Assembly (NCBI GenBank): GCA_017451225.1
Contig: JAFSPZ010000007.1
Span: 1-36,467, forward strand
DNA from: Muribaculaceae bacterium
GTDB lineage: Bacteria; Bacteroidota; Bacteroidia; Bacteroidales; Muribaculaceae
DNA length: 36,467 bases
Reading direction: 5' to 3'
A program made the translations under genes and the position numbers. Positions 14,371 through 24,583 of the stretch are shown piece by piece; the stretch's first letter is position 1, and each line of letters starts with the position of its first letter. The notes beneath the pieces are model-generated. The model ran no database searches and was not told the DNA's origin. It saw only the letters and a program-made list of their open reading frames with translations.

Positions 14371-16463
14371 AAAAGTCAAACAAACAGCATATATTATTTC
14401 GTTATCTTTTTGTGATAACTGCCATACTGGTATTTGCCTCACTTATTGTTTATAACATGGCAAAGACCTCGGTTATTCATGCCAATGAATGGAACAACAA
14501 GGCCGACAGCCTGCTCACGCGTGAGAGTGTTCTGCACCCAGAGCGTGGACGATTGCTGTCGGACAACGGCAGTGTGCTTGCCGCCAATCTCAACTATTAC
14601 ACCGCACGAATTGACTGGCGCGTAGAAGGCTTCAAGAAAGCCGAGTTCAAGAAGAACCTCGATGCGCTGTGCGACAGTTTGGAAGCATTCATGCCCGAAA
14701 AGAAAACGGCCGCACAATGGAAAGAAGACCTGATGGCTCAGTACGAGTCTAAGAAGAGTTCGGCCTATCGTCTTTTTTCAGGATTAACACATTCACAGTT
14801 TGTACGCCTTAAATCCTTCCCATTTCTCAACCTGCCAAAGACTGAGAACGGCTTTTATTCCGACCCCACAGTAAAACGAGTAAAACCATTTGGGTCGATG
14901 GCCGCTCGAAGCATAGGCAGTGTGGGAGATGACAGTATCACGAAAACACAGCATGGCAAATCGGGGCTTGAAATGGCCCTTGATTCACTGCTCTATGGTG
15001 TGCCCGGCGTGAAGCGCCGCATCCAGCTCACCAACAAGATTGTTGACTGGGAGAGCACACCAGCAGTGCCAGGCTATGACATCACTACAACCATCAATGT
15101 GCAGATGCAGGACATTGTGGAGAATGAGCTCTATAAGATGTGTGTCGAGACTGATGCCGTGTGGGGTACCTGCGTGCTGATGGAAGTGCAAACTGGCGAG
15201 ATAAAAGCAATCTCCAACTTGGAGTGGAGCGATAAACTTCAAGACTATTACGAGGGTCGCAACAATGCCGTGCTGGGCTTTGAGCCAGGTTCGGTTATGA
15301 AACCCATTTCGATGATGGTTGCTCTTGAAGATGGTATTGTAGATGACATCAATGCTCCTATACTCACAGGATCAATCATGTACTATTGCGGAAGCGAGAT
15401 TAAGGACCCCCATGGTGGTTCCGCACTTTCGCCTCGACAGATTATCGAGATGTCGAGCAACATTGGCATGTCGAAGATTATCACCAAGAAATATGGCAAG
15501 AATCCTGGTGGATTCCGTGAGCGTCTAGAGCAGATGGGCTTCTTCGAGCCATTCAACTCTGGAATTGGCGGTGAGCAGGAGCCATTTATCTCAAAGCTGG
15601 GTAACACCAATGCCGACCGTGTGGCTCTTACCCGCATGGCCTATGGTTACGCCACCTTGATACCACCACTACGCACTCTTGCAATATATAATGCTATTGC
15701 CAACGATGGCAAGTATGTTCGCCCCCACTTGGTGAAAAAGCTCACCCGCCCCGGCAGCAATGTGGACTCGATAGTTCCTGTCACCTACGTGCGTGAACAA
15801 GTGTGCAGTCCAGAGAATGCAGAAAAGCTTCGCACTATGTTGCATGATGTGGTGTGGGGAAAAAGCGGAACAGCTCGCAAGTGGGTTCAGGACGAGAATG
15901 TGGAGATAGCCGGCAAGACCGGTACCGCCTATACAGTTCGCAACGACGGTACCTATGGCGAGGAGAAACGACTGGCATTTTGTGGCTTCTTCCCTTACAA
16001 GAACCCAAAATACAGCTGCGTGGTGCTGATGCTTCGTGCCAATCGCGGTGCTGCTGCCAGCAGTGGTGTGGTGCTGAAGAACATTGCTGCTAAGATGTAT
16101 GCTCGCGGCTTACTTGGTGCCAACAGCAATCTAGATAACTCATCTACCCCCAAGCGTGATGTGACAAGCCATACCCAATATGAAAGCACTCCAATCCTTT
16201 ATGCCAACATGCCTCGTTGCCGTATAAACGATATAAAGAACTTTGCCAGCACAGGTAAAGTGAAAGTGATAAACACTCCTGCCAACAGCTCGGCTGGTGT
16301 TCCCAATGTGTCGGGCATGTCGATAAGGGAGGCTGTTTACTGCCTTGAGAAGGTGGGATTGAATGTTCGCTTCAATGGCTGGGGCAGGGTGGTAAAACAG
16401 AGTTTGCCAGCCGGTAGCGCCTTTAACCGAGGAGCTCTCATAACACTCTCATTATCAAGCTAA
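14367..16463 (+). CDS. ftsI: Septal peptidoglycan transpeptidase (PBP3) with PASTA domain
   Basis: Cross-links septal peptidoglycan in complex with FtsW. The 698-residue protein has one N-terminal membrane span (about 11-31), a pedestal domain beginning with RGRLLSDNGSVLA, and a penicillin-binding transpeptidase domain. The three active-site motifs are S309-V-M-K312 (PGSVMKP), S363-S-N365 (EMSSNIGMSK) and K517-T-G519 (AGKTGTA). The last ~50 residues (VPNVSGMSIREAVYCL onward) are a single PASTA domain, a muropeptide-binding module. E. coli FtsI lacks it, but it is found in Bacteroidota and Gram-positive relatives. It starts within the ftsL stop (ATGA). murE begins 34 bases after its end. Confidence 0.96.
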   Translation: MKKSNKQHILFRYLFVITAILVFASLIVYNMAKTSVIHANEWNNKADSLLTRESVLHPERGRLLSDNGSVLAANLNYYTARIDWRVEGFKKAEFKKNLDALCDSLEAFMPEKKTAAQWKEDLMAQYESKKSSAYRLFSGLTHSQFVRLKSFPFLNLPKTENGFYSDPTVKRVKPFGSMAARSIGSVGDDSITKTQHGKSGLEMALDSLLYGVPGVKRRIQLTNKIVDWESTPAVPGYDITTTINVQMQDIVENELYKMCVETDAVWGTCVLMEVQTGEIKAISNLEWSDKLQDYYEGRNNAVLGFEPGSVMKPISMMVALEDGIVDDINAPILTGSIMYYCGSEIKDPHGGSALSPRQIIEMSSNIGMSKIITKKYGKNPGGFRERLEQMGFFEPFNSGIGGEQEPFISKLGNTNADRVALTRMAYGYATLIPPLRTLAIYNAIANDGKYVRPHLVKKLTRPGSNVDSIVPVTYVREQVCSPENAEKLRTMLHDVVWGKSGTARKWVQDENVEIAGKTGTAYTVRNDGTYGEEKRLAFCGFFPYKNPKYSCVVLMLRANRGAAASSGVVLKNIAAKMYARGLLGANSNLDNSSTPKRDVTSHTQYESTPILYANMPRCRINDIKNFASTGKVKVINTPANSSAGVPNVSGMSIREAVYCLEKVGLNVRFNGWGRVVKQSLPAGSAFNRGALITLSLSS

Positions 16464-16497
16464 ATAACAAATGTATAATAGAATAAGTATCTAAAAG

Positions 16498-17964
16498 ATG
16501 AAAGTTAAGAGTTTAAAACAATTGATTAAAGATATAGATGTGCAGAACATCGTTGGTGACATCACAAAGAGCATTAGTGATGTTACTTGCGACTCTCGCA
16601 CTGTGAAAGAGGGAAGCCTCTTTGTGGCAGTGAGAGGTGTATCGGTCGATGCGCATCAGTTCCTGCCTCAAGTTGCTCAAGCAGGAGCCGCCGCTGTAGT
16701 GTGTGAGGAGATTCCTGCCGAGCCACATGAGTCGGTGACCTATGTTCAGGTGCCCAACAGCACAGTTGCGCTGGCTTATCTGGCGAGTGAGTGGTATGAT
16801 AACCCCTCGTCAAAACTCAAGCTCGTGGGAGTTACCGGGACTAATGGTAAGACTACAACCGCGACATTGCTCTATGAGTTGGCCAACTTGATGGGTTATA
16901 AAGCTGGTTTGCTCTCTACCGTGCGCAACATCATCGACAAGAGAGTGGAGCCTGCCAAGCAGACAACCCCCGACCACCTGACTCTAAACCGACTGCTCAG
17001 CGATATGGTGGAAGCAGGCTGTGACTATGCTTTCATGGAGGTGAGCTCTCACGCGTGTGTTCAGCATCGTGTCGATGGATTGAAGTTTGCAGGAGGCATC
17101 TTCACTAATCTAACCCGTGATCACCTTGACTATCATGGCACAGTTGACAATTACATCAACGCCAAGAAAATGTTTTTCGATTCTCTTGACAATGAGGCAT
17201 TTGCCATTATTAATATTGATGACAAGGTGGGCAAGGTGATGGTTCAGAACACTAAGGCTAGTGTTTATACCTACTCGTTGCGCTCACTTGCCGATTTCAA
17301 GTGCCGTGTGATAGAAGACCGTCTTGATGGAACAACACTCACTATTAACGATACCGAGGTTAATGTGCTGTTCACAGGAAGGTTCAATGCCTATAATTTG
17401 ACTTCGGTTTATGCCGCTGCCATCAATCTGGGATGGGATAAGGAGCAAGTGCTTGTGAAGATGAGCCAGCTTGTACCAGTGGCAGGACGATTCCAGACGA
17501 TGCGTTCGCCACGAGGATATACTGCAATTGTGGATTATGCCCACACCCCCGACGCACTTGTTAATGTGCTCGATGCAGCCAATGAGGTGATGAACGGCCG
17601 TGGAACGCTCATCACAGTGTGTGGATGCGGTGGTAACCGTGACAAGGGAAAGCGTCCCATCATGGCCAAGGAGGCAGCTTTGCGCAGTGGCAAGCTCATC
17701 CTCACCAGCGACAATCCCAGATATGAGGACCCCGACGCGATTTTGCGTGACATGGAAGTGGGTTTGCCCGATGACAAGCGCAGCACTACTCTCATGATTA
17801 CCGACCGCCGTCAGGCTATCAAGACTGCATGCCAGCTCGCCCAGGCAGGTGATGTGGTGATAGTTGCCGGTAAGGGACATGAGGATTACCAGGAGATTTG
17901 CGGTGTCAAGCATCATTTCGACGATAGTGAGGTGATAGCCGAAATATTTGACAGCGAGAAATGA
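16498..17964 (+). CDS. murE: UDP-MurNAc-tripeptide synthetase (meso-DAP adding)
   Basis: Adds the third stem-peptide residue to UDP-MurNAc-L-Ala-D-Glu. The 488-residue protein carries the Mur ligase ATP loop GVTGTNGKTTT (111-121), the UDP-binding start SISDVTCDSRTVKEGSLF, and the DNPR motif at 405-408 (TSDNPRYEDP). DNPR is the diagnostic sequence for meso-diaminopimelate rather than L-lysine. That predicts A1gamma-type, DAP-containing peptidoglycan, as expected in Bacteroidota. The gene sits between ftsI and mraY, the standard dcw order. The stop is followed by 48 AT-rich bases before mraY. Confidence 0.97.
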   Translation: MKVKSLKQLIKDIDVQNIVGDITKSISDVTCDSRTVKEGSLFVAVRGVSVDAHQFLPQVAQAGAAAVVCEEIPAEPHESVTYVQVPNSTVALAYLASEWYDNPSSKLKLVGVTGTNGKTTTATLLYELANLMGYKAGLLSTVRNIIDKRVEPAKQTTPDHLTLNRLLSDMVEAGCDYAFMEVSSHACVQHRVDGLKFAGGIFTNLTRDHLDYHGTVDNYINAKKMFFDSLDNEAFAIINIDDKVGKVMVQNTKASVYTYSLRSLADFKCRVIEDRLDGTTLTINDTEVNVLFTGRFNAYNLTSVYAAAINLGWDKEQVLVKMSQLVPVAGRFQTMRSPRGYTAIVDYAHTPDALVNVLDAANEVMNGRGTLITVCGCGGNRDKGKRPIMAKEAALRSGKLILTSDNPRYEDPDAILRDMEVGLPDDKRSTTLMITDRRQAIKTACQLAQAGDVVIVAGKGHEDYQEICGVKHHFDDSEVIAEIFDSEK

Positions 17965-18012
17965 GACACCTTATATAATTTATATACTGATTAATTAAGA
18001 AATAGATAATAT

Positions 18013-19290
18013 ATGCTTTACTACTTGTTTCGCTTTTTAGAGCAGTATAACATACCTGGCTCACACATGTGGCAATACATATCATTCCGTGCATTGTTGA
18101 CGATGATATTGTCACTGGTGCTCTCGGCTTGGCTTGGAGAGAAGTTTATCAAGTATATGCGCCGTCGCAAGATTGGCGAGACACAGCGTGATGCGAGCAT
18201 CGACCCCTTTGGCGAGAAAAAAGTGGGCACTCCATCAATGGGAGGAATTGTTATTATCATTGCAATCTTGCTTCCTGTACTGCTGCTTGGACGCACGCGC
18301 AACATTTATCTTATCTTGATGGTCATCACCACTTTGTGGCTTGGATTCCTTGGATTCTGTGATGATTATATCAAGATATTCCGCAAGCACAAGGAAGGTC
18401 TCAAGGGCAAATACAAAATTATTGGTCAAGTGAGTATTGGTCTCATTGTTGGACTTGTGCTCTGGCTGAGTCCTGACGTTGTCATGCACGAGAACATTGA
18501 GACAGGAAAAAGCGAAATAACACAAGAAGCAGTAGTCGTTCACAAAGACAATCCAGAGAAGTCGTTAAAAACGACTATCCCGTTTGTCAAGAACCATAAC
18601 CTTGACTATGGCGCCCTCACAAGTTGGATGGGTGATTATTCGGGTCCTGCTGGGTGGGCACTTTTTGTGCTGATGACAATTCTTGTGGTGACAGCAGTGA
18701 GCAACGGAGCCAATCTTAATGACGGAATGGATGGCATGTGTGCAGGAAACTCGGCTATCATGGGCGTGGCATTGGGCATACTCGCCTATGTGAGCTCTCA
18801 CATCGAGTATGCCTCCTACCTCAACATAATGTATATCCCCGACAGCCAAGAGCTTGTGGTGTTCATGTGCGCCTTTGTGGGTGCTTTGATAGGTTTCTTG
18901 TGGTACAATGTGTTCCCGGCCCAGATGTTCATGGGCGATACCGGCTCGTTGACCATTGGCGGTATCATTGGCGTGTGTGCCGTGATTATACACAAGGAGC
19001 TGTTGGTTCCCATCTTGTGCGGTGTGTTCCTGATGGAGAGCTTGAGTGTCATAATTCAGACTCAAGTGTTCAAGTTCTACAAGCGCAAGGGTCAGAAGGT
19101 GAGAGTGTTCCGTTCTACTCCCATTCACGACAACTTCCGCAAGCTTGACAAGGACTTGGCGCCCGACAGCCGTTATGTGCTGCGCAACTGGCCAAGCACT
19201 ATGACCCATGAGTCAAAGATTACAATTCGATTCTGGATTGTGACAATCATCCTTGCGGCATTCACTATAATCACATTGAAGATAAGATAA
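18013..19290 (+). CDS. mraY: Phospho-MurNAc-pentapeptide translocase
   Basis: Transfers phospho-MurNAc-pentapeptide from UDP to undecaprenyl phosphate, making lipid I at the inner membrane. The 425-residue polytopic protein has KVGTPSMGG (70-78), the catalytic FCDDYIK (D117, D118) and, later, NGANLNDGMDGM, where many orthologues read NLTDGLDGL; both aspartates are kept. FMGDTGSL and the His-containing segment FRSTPIHDNFRK near the C-terminus complete the signature. At about residues 155-200 there is an extra loop between membrane spans compared with the ~360-residue E. coli protein, which I understand is usual in Bacteroidota. Confidence 0.97.
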   Translation: MLYYLFRFLEQYNIPGSHMWQYISFRALLTMILSLVLSAWLGEKFIKYMRRRKIGETQRDASIDPFGEKKVGTPSMGGIVIIIAILLPVLLLGRTRNIYLILMVITTLWLGFLGFCDDYIKIFRKHKEGLKGKYKIIGQVSIGLIVGLVLWLSPDVVMHENIETGKSEITQEAVVVHKDNPEKSLKTTIPFVKNHNLDYGALTSWMGDYSGPAGWALFVLMTILVVTAVSNGANLNDGMDGMCAGNSAIMGVALGILAYVSSHIEYASYLNIMYIPDSQELVVFMCAFVGALIGFLWYNVFPAQMFMGDTGSLTIGGIIGVCAVIIHKELLVPILCGVFLMESLSVIIQTQVFKFYKRKGQKVRVFRSTPIHDNFRKLDKDLAPDSRYVLRNWPSTMTHESKITIRFWIVTIILAAFTIITLKIR

Positions 19291-19347
19291 AAGCATAAAT
19301 TTTTAGAGTCATCATAGTAAAACGAATTTTAAAAAACACCTAATGAA

Positions 19348-20682
19348 ATGAAACGTTTAGTAGTTATTGGCGGCGGTGAAAGCGGTGTTGGAGCTGCAGT
19401 ACTTGGAAAAGTTAAAGGTATGGATGTGTGGCTATCTGACATGGGTAGCATTGAACCTCGATACAAGGCCATTCTCGACAAGTGGGAGATAGCCTGGGAA
19501 GAGGGACACCACACCGAAGAGAAAGTGCTGGCAGCAGACGAGATTGTCAAGAGCCCTGGCGTGCCCTTGACAGCACCCCTCATTGTCAAAGCCAAGGAAA
19601 TGAACATACCTGTCATCTCTGAGATAGAGCTGGCAGGCCGTTATACCGATGCTAAGATGGTGTGTATTACCGGCAGTAACGGCAAGACCACAACCACCAT
19701 GCTCACCTATCACATCTTCAAGGAGGCTGGGCTAAATGTAGGTCTTGCCGGTAATGTCGGCAAGAGTCTTGCTATGCAAGTCGCTACCGAGAAGCATGAC
19801 GTGTATGTCATAGAGCTTAGTAGTTTCCAGCTCGACAACATGTATGACTTCAAGGCCAATATTGCTGTGATGCTCAATATTACCCCCGACCATCTTGACC
19901 GATATGACTACAAGATGGAGAACTATGCAGCAGCCAAGTTCCGCATCATGCAGAACCAGTCGAGCGAGGACGCGTTCATCTATTGGATGGACGACCCCAT
20001 TATCTCGGCTCAGCTCAAGAGCATGAAGAGCGAGGCACGCATGTTCCCATTCAGTGCTCGCGAGGACGAGTCGTGTGCCGCCTATATGAAAGATGGCAAA
20101 ATTCACATCGATGTTGAAGGCGACGCCTGGTCGATTCCAACCTCGGAGCTGCAGCTCAAGGGGCTCCACAACATCTACAACACCATGGCTGCGAGCATCA
20201 GCGCCTCGTTGATGAACATCAAGAAAGAGAGCATTCGCAAGGCCCTTTCCAGCTTTGAGGCAGTAGAGCACAGGCTGGAGTATGTTCGCACTGTTGATGG
20301 TGTGAGATATATCAATGATTCCAAGGCTACCAATGTGAACAGCACATGGTATGCACTCGAGAGCATGACCGACCCTGTGGTGCTTATCTTGGGAGGTAAG
20401 GACAAGGGAAACGATTATAACGAGATAGCTCAGCTGGTGAAGGATAAGGTTGCTGCTATTGTGTGTCTGGGAGTTGACAACAGCAAACTTCACTCCTTCT
20501 TTGACGGCATGGTTGCTGTAGTGGAAGATGCCCGAAGCATGGAGGAGTGTGTTGCCAAGTGCCGCTCACTGGCTCATGACGGCCAGACTGTCCTACTGTC
20601 GCCTTGCTGTGCAAGTTTTGACCTTTTCCATAGCTATGAAGACCGTGGCGAGCAGTTCAAGGACTGTGTGAACAGGTTGTGA
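19348..20682 (+). CDS. murD: UDP-MurNAc-L-alanine:D-glutamate ligase
   Basis: ATP-dependent addition of D-Glu to UDP-MurNAc-L-Ala in the cytoplasm. The 444-residue product starts with the Rossmann-like VVIGGGESGVGAA (5-17), has the P-loop CITGSNGKTTTT (106-117), the ITPDHLDRY motif and the C-terminal LILGGKDKGNDY. The start at 19348 is required: another ATG five bases upstream is in a different frame and meets a stop after two codons. Its position between mraY and ftsW is canonical. Confidence 0.97.
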   Translation: MKRLVVIGGGESGVGAAVLGKVKGMDVWLSDMGSIEPRYKAILDKWEIAWEEGHHTEEKVLAADEIVKSPGVPLTAPLIVKAKEMNIPVISEIELAGRYTDAKMVCITGSNGKTTTTMLTYHIFKEAGLNVGLAGNVGKSLAMQVATEKHDVYVIELSSFQLDNMYDFKANIAVMLNITPDHLDRYDYKMENYAAAKFRIMQNQSSEDAFIYWMDDPIISAQLKSMKSEARMFPFSAREDESCAAYMKDGKIHIDVEGDAWSIPTSELQLKGLHNIYNTMAASISASLMNIKKESIRKALSSFEAVEHRLEYVRTVDGVRYINDSKATNVNSTWYALESMTDPVVLILGGKDKGNDYNEIAQLVKDKVAAIVCLGVDNSKLHSFFDGMVAVVEDARSMEECVAKCRSLAHDGQTVLLSPCCASFDLFHSYEDRGEQFKDCVNRL

Positions 20683-20723
20683 GAATAGAAAGATGTAATG
20701 ACTTATAAACAAGATGCCGCATA

Positions 20724-22046
20724 ATGGGAGAGAAAGTGTCAAGATATAAAGAAATGTCCAAGCGATATGGCGATCCATGGATTTGGGGTATTTACCTCAC
20801 ACTCGTGGTGCTGTCGATTGTGGAGTCCTACTCGGCTTCAAGTCGAGATGTGGCTCTCTATGGCGTATATAATCCCATTATCAAGCAGGTTATATATCTG
20901 GGTATTGGGTCGGCGTTTGTCGTTGGACTCAGCCGTGTGAACTATAACAACAAGACGTTGCTTCTTGTTCTCATTCCATTGTTGTGGGTGTTCACGTTGT
21001 TTAGTTTGATATATGTACTATTCTTTGGAGAAGTGGTATATGGAGCTCAGAGAGCTTTCACAATTCCAATCATAAACCTGTCGGTACAGCCATCGGAACT
21101 TGCCAAGCTCTCGGCTGTAACAGCACTTGCCTACATCATGGCAAAGAACCAGCAAGACCGAGATGTGTCGACCAAGGGTGTCGCCGTCTCGTCGCTGATT
21201 GTGGCAATGTTTGGCGCCCTCATGATAAAGAGCGGATTGACCAACACGTTGCTGCTGATGTGCATAAGCGGCTCAATGTTTGTTGTGGGTGGTGCCAAGT
21301 GGAAAAAGATAGGTGCTGTGATAATGATATATGCGGTTGTAGCTTGTGTATTCTATTTTTGGAAAGAAGCCAGCGACAAGCGCGAGGAAAATTTGAAGAA
21401 ATACACTACCGAGCAAGTGGAAGATGTGGATAAAAACAAGGTTGTGGACCGTCACGACATGCGAAAAGGCCGTGTTTCGAACTGGATGCGTCGCGACTCT
21501 TTGATTTATGACTCCATCAACAGCAGCAACTCTCAAGAGATGTTCTCAATCATGGCTCAGGCTCATGGTGGGCTCACAGGTGTGGGAATAGGCAACTCTC
21601 GAGAGTGCAGCCGCTTGCCACTTGCATTCAGTGACTATATATTCTCGATAATTATCGAGGAGATAGGAATGATAGGAGGGGTGTTTGTGCTCATCCTGTA
21701 CTTGTGGCTCTTGTCGCGAGCGGCGATGATAGCCCGGCGATGTCATCGAGTGCTGCCGGCGTTGCTCATCATTGGTATGGCGTCGATGATAACCTTCCAA
21801 GCGTTGTTCCACATGGCAATCAACACGGGAGTATTCCCTGTTTCGGGTCAACCGTTGCCGTTGATTTCCAAGGGTGGTACATCAATTTTAGTGACCAGTG
21901 TCGCGATAGGTGTGATGCTCAGTGTGAGCCGCACGATCAGCAACATAACCGATAGTAAAAACAAGGATGAGGGTTTGAAGCTGCCAAGTGGACTTGACGC
22001 AGCTAACCCCACCGAAATGCCTATAAAAAATGAGTGGAAAAACTAA
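20724..22046 (+). CDS. ftsW: Septal peptidoglycan polymerase FtsW (SEDS family)
   Basis: Polymerises lipid II into glycan strands at the septum, working with FtsI. The 440-residue protein has about ten membrane spans. SEDS landmarks are present: VQPSELAKLS in the middle, AHGGLTGVGIGNS, and late PVSGQPLPLISKGGTS before the last spans. A long charged insertion, about residues 215-260 (KEASDKREENLKKY onward), forms the large extracytoplasmic loop and is more hydrophilic than the E. coli counterpart. The C-terminal cytoplasmic tail of about 35 residues overlaps the start of murG by 17 bases, indicating tight coupling. Confidence 0.96.
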   Translation: MGEKVSRYKEMSKRYGDPWIWGIYLTLVVLSIVESYSASSRDVALYGVYNPIIKQVIYLGIGSAFVVGLSRVNYNNKTLLLVLIPLLWVFTLFSLIYVLFFGEVVYGAQRAFTIPIINLSVQPSELAKLSAVTALAYIMAKNQQDRDVSTKGVAVSSLIVAMFGALMIKSGLTNTLLLMCISGSMFVVGGAKWKKIGAVIMIYAVVACVFYFWKEASDKREENLKKYTTEQVEDVDKNKVVDRHDMRKGRVSNWMRRDSLIYDSINSSNSQEMFSIMAQAHGGLTGVGIGNSRECSRLPLAFSDYIFSIIIEEIGMIGGVFVLILYLWLLSRAAMIARRCHRVLPALLIIGMASMITFQALFHMAINTGVFPVSGQPLPLISKGGTSILVTSVAIGVMLSVSRTISNITDSKNKDEGLKLPSGLDAANPTEMPIKNEWKN

Positions 22047-23145
22047 TCAATTAAAAGTGTTGATAAGTGGTGGAGGTACTGGTGGACACATCTTCCCCGC
22101 ATTGTCGATAGCCAACGAAATCAAGCGCAGGCTGCCCCAAGCAAAGATTCTCTTTGTGGGAGCCGAGGGACGCATGGAGATGGAAAGAGTCCCTGCCGCA
22201 GGTTATGAAATCAAGGGTCTGCCTGTTAAAGGTTTTGACCGCAAGCATCTGTTGAATAACTTCAAGATTCTCATGTTGCTCAGGAAGAGCATGAAAATGG
22301 CTCGCAACATTCTCAAGGAGTTTCAACCCAATGTGGCAGTGGGAGTTGGTGGTTATGCCAGTGGTCCCATGCTCAAGGAGTGCCAAAAGATGGGCATCCC
22401 AACCCTGCTTCAAGAGCAAAACTCGTTTGCGGGAGTAACCAATAAGCTTCTTGCCAAGAACGCTCAATGCATCTGTGTGGCCTATGAAGGAATGGAGCGC
22501 TACTTCCCAGCCGACAAGATTGTTCTTACGGGAAATCCTGTGAGAAGAAATCTTCTCGAGTGTGAAGTGACGGTTGAGGAGGCGAGACAGTCGTTTGGAC
22601 TTGACCCCGACAAGCGCACAGTTCTCATTGTGGGTGGAAGCCTTGGAGCCCGCACTATTAACAACAGCATTATGGCAGGGCTTGAGAAAATTGCTCAGCA
22701 TCAAGATATCCAAGTGATTTGGCAAACGGGTGCAATCTATGACGACACTTGTCGTGAAGCACTTGAGTCGTCGCAGGCGGCTAATGTGAAACAAATGGCT
22801 TTTATCTCCAACATGGACAAGGCCTATCGTGCCGCCAACCTGGTGATTTCGCGTGCTGGGGCAAGCTCAATCAGCGAACTTCAGTTGCTGGGTAAGGCCT
22901 CAATACTTGTGCCATCGCCCAATGTAGCCGAGGACCATCAGACCAAGAACGCTATGGCTCTAGTTGACCGCAACGCTGCATTGATGATTGCCGATGCCGA
23001 TGCTGGAGAAAAACTTGTCGACGTAATGCTCGACACAATTGAACAAGAGCCCATCCTTGAGAAACTGAGCGAGAATGTGCTCAAAATGGCGTTGCGTGAC
23101 TCGGCCGAAGTTATTGTGGACAAGGTGCTGCAAATAGCCCGATAA
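22030..23145 (+). CDS. murG: Lipid I N-acetylglucosaminyltransferase
   Basis: Adds GlcNAc to lipid I to form lipid II on the cytoplasmic face of the membrane. The 371-residue GT-B enzyme begins with the glycine-rich loop SGGGTGGHIFPALSIA, has GVGGYASGP and LLQEQNSFAGVTNKLL in the N-terminal domain, and VGGSLGAR and SRAGASSISELQLLGKASI in the donor-binding C-terminal domain. The start at 22030 lies inside ftsW. The alignment of its glycine loop with the family suggests a short, normal N-terminus of about 13 residues. Confidence 0.97.
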   Translation: MSGKTNQLKVLISGGGTGGHIFPALSIANEIKRRLPQAKILFVGAEGRMEMERVPAAGYEIKGLPVKGFDRKHLLNNFKILMLLRKSMKMARNILKEFQPNVAVGVGGYASGPMLKECQKMGIPTLLQEQNSFAGVTNKLLAKNAQCICVAYEGMERYFPADKIVLTGNPVRRNLLECEVTVEEARQSFGLDPDKRTVLIVGGSLGARTINNSIMAGLEKIAQHQDIQVIWQTGAIYDDTCREALESSQAANVKQMAFISNMDKAYRAANLVISRAGASSISELQLLGKASILVPSPNVAEDHQTKNAMALVDRNAALMIADADAGEKLVDVMLDTIEQEPILEKLSENVLKMALRDSAEVIVDKVLQIAR

Positions 23146-23200
23146 TATAGCTCATAGCTTAGTGAGCAATTGATTATTAATAATAGTTTTCATTAGAGAG

Positions 23201-24583
23201 ATGGTAGATTACAAGTCGATATATTTTGTTGGAGCAGGAGGCATAGGTATGGCTGCTCTGGAGCGATTTTTTCTCGCTCAAGGAAAGAAGGTTGCGGGCT
23301 ATGACCGCACTCCGAGTGAGCTCACCAGTGCTTTGATAAATGAAGGCGTGGAGATAGTTTTTGACGAGGACCCCAGCCTCATTCCCGACTATTGTCGAGA
23401 CAAGGACAGCACTCTTGTTGTTTACACTCCAGCAGTGCCCAACGAGCATAAGGGGCTGTGCTACTTCAGGGACAATGGTTTTGAGGTAGTGAAGCGTTCG
23501 CGAGTGCTAGGAATGGTGACTGAAGGCAGCAAGGCACTGTGCTTTGCTGGAACTCACGGAAAGACTACTACATCCAGCATGGCGGCTCACATCCTGCAAG
23601 TTGACGGTGTGGGAAGCAATGCATTCCTGGGAGGCGTGCTACGCAATTACGACAGCAATTTCCTGCTCTCTGAAACAAGTCCTTATTCGGTGATAGAGGC
23701 CGATGAGTTTGACCGTTCATTCCATCAGCTCACACCTTATGTGGCAGTGATTACTGCAACCGACCCCGACCATCTCGACATCTATGGAAACTATGAGAAT
23801 TATCTTGAGGGTTTTGCTCATTTCACCGAGCTCATTAGACCAGATGGCGCGCTGATTGTGCACACCGGCCTTGACTTGAAGCCACGAGTGGCCGAGGGAG
23901 TGAAAGTCTACAGCTACTCGATGACTGAGGGCGACTTCCATGCGGCGCGCGTGCGCAAGGGCAACGGTGAGATAACCTTCGACCTGGTGACCCCTTGGGA
24001 AACGATAGAGAATATATCGCTGGGAGTGCCTGTGGACATCAACATCGAGAATGCAATAGCTGCCATGGCGGCATGCAGGCTGGTTAATGCCAAGCCCGAG
24101 GCAATGCGCTCGGCAATAGCTTCGTTCATGGGACCCAAGCGCAGGTTTGAATTCTGGCTTAAAGAGCCTGGAGAGAATGGAAAGGTCGTTATTGACGACT
24201 ATGCCCATCATCCCAGCGAGCTGGAGGCTAGTATCAAGAGTGTGCGCGAATTGTACAGCGGACGCAAAGTGACAGTTATTTTCCAACCACATCTTTATAC
24301 ACGCACCCGTGATTTTGCCAAGGAGTTTGCCCAGGCACTATCTCATGCCGATGAGGTGATATTGCTGCCCATCTATCCCGCTCGTGAGCTTCCGATAGAA
24401 GGAGTTAGCAGCGAAATTATATTAAAAGATGTGAAATGTGAAAAAAAATCTATTTATAGCAAGGAAAATTTGATTAAGTCAATACATTTGCTTAACTTTG
24501 ATATTTTATTGGTTCTCGGCGCAGGCGACATTGTCAATTTGTTGCCCGAAATTTGTGAACAGGTAAAGAAACAGACTCGTTGA
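23201..24583 (+). CDS. murC: UDP-MurNAc:L-alanine ligase
   Basis: First amino-acid addition in stem-peptide synthesis: joins L-Ala to UDP-MurNAc using ATP. The 460-residue protein has an N-terminal dinucleotide-like fold (FVGAGGIGMAALERF), the P-loop AGTHGKTTTSS (GTHGKTTT at 117-124), the EADEFDRSF segment, ATDPDHLDIYG, and the C-terminal IDDYAHHPSELEASI and FQPHLYTRT motifs. Its stop codon overlaps a TTG that I take as the ftsQ start (TTGA). Ordering murG-murC-ftsQ is normal for Bacteroidota, where murB and ddl are not in the cluster. Confidence 0.97.
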   Translation: MVDYKSIYFVGAGGIGMAALERFFLAQGKKVAGYDRTPSELTSALINEGVEIVFDEDPSLIPDYCRDKDSTLVVYTPAVPNEHKGLCYFRDNGFEVVKRSRVLGMVTEGSKALCFAGTHGKTTTSSMAAHILQVDGVGSNAFLGGVLRNYDSNFLLSETSPYSVIEADEFDRSFHQLTPYVAVITATDPDHLDIYGNYENYLEGFAHFTELIRPDGALIVHTGLDLKPRVAEGVKVYSYSMTEGDFHAARVRKGNGEITFDLVTPWETIENISLGVPVDINIENAIAAMAACRLVNAKPEAMRSAIASFMGPKRRFEFWLKEPGENGKVVIDDYAHHPSELEASIKSVRELYSGRKVTVIFQPHLYTRTRDFAKEFAQALSHADEVILLPIYPARELPIEGVSSEIILKDVKCEKKSIYSKENLIKSIHLLNFDILLVLGAGDIVNLLPEICEQVKKQTR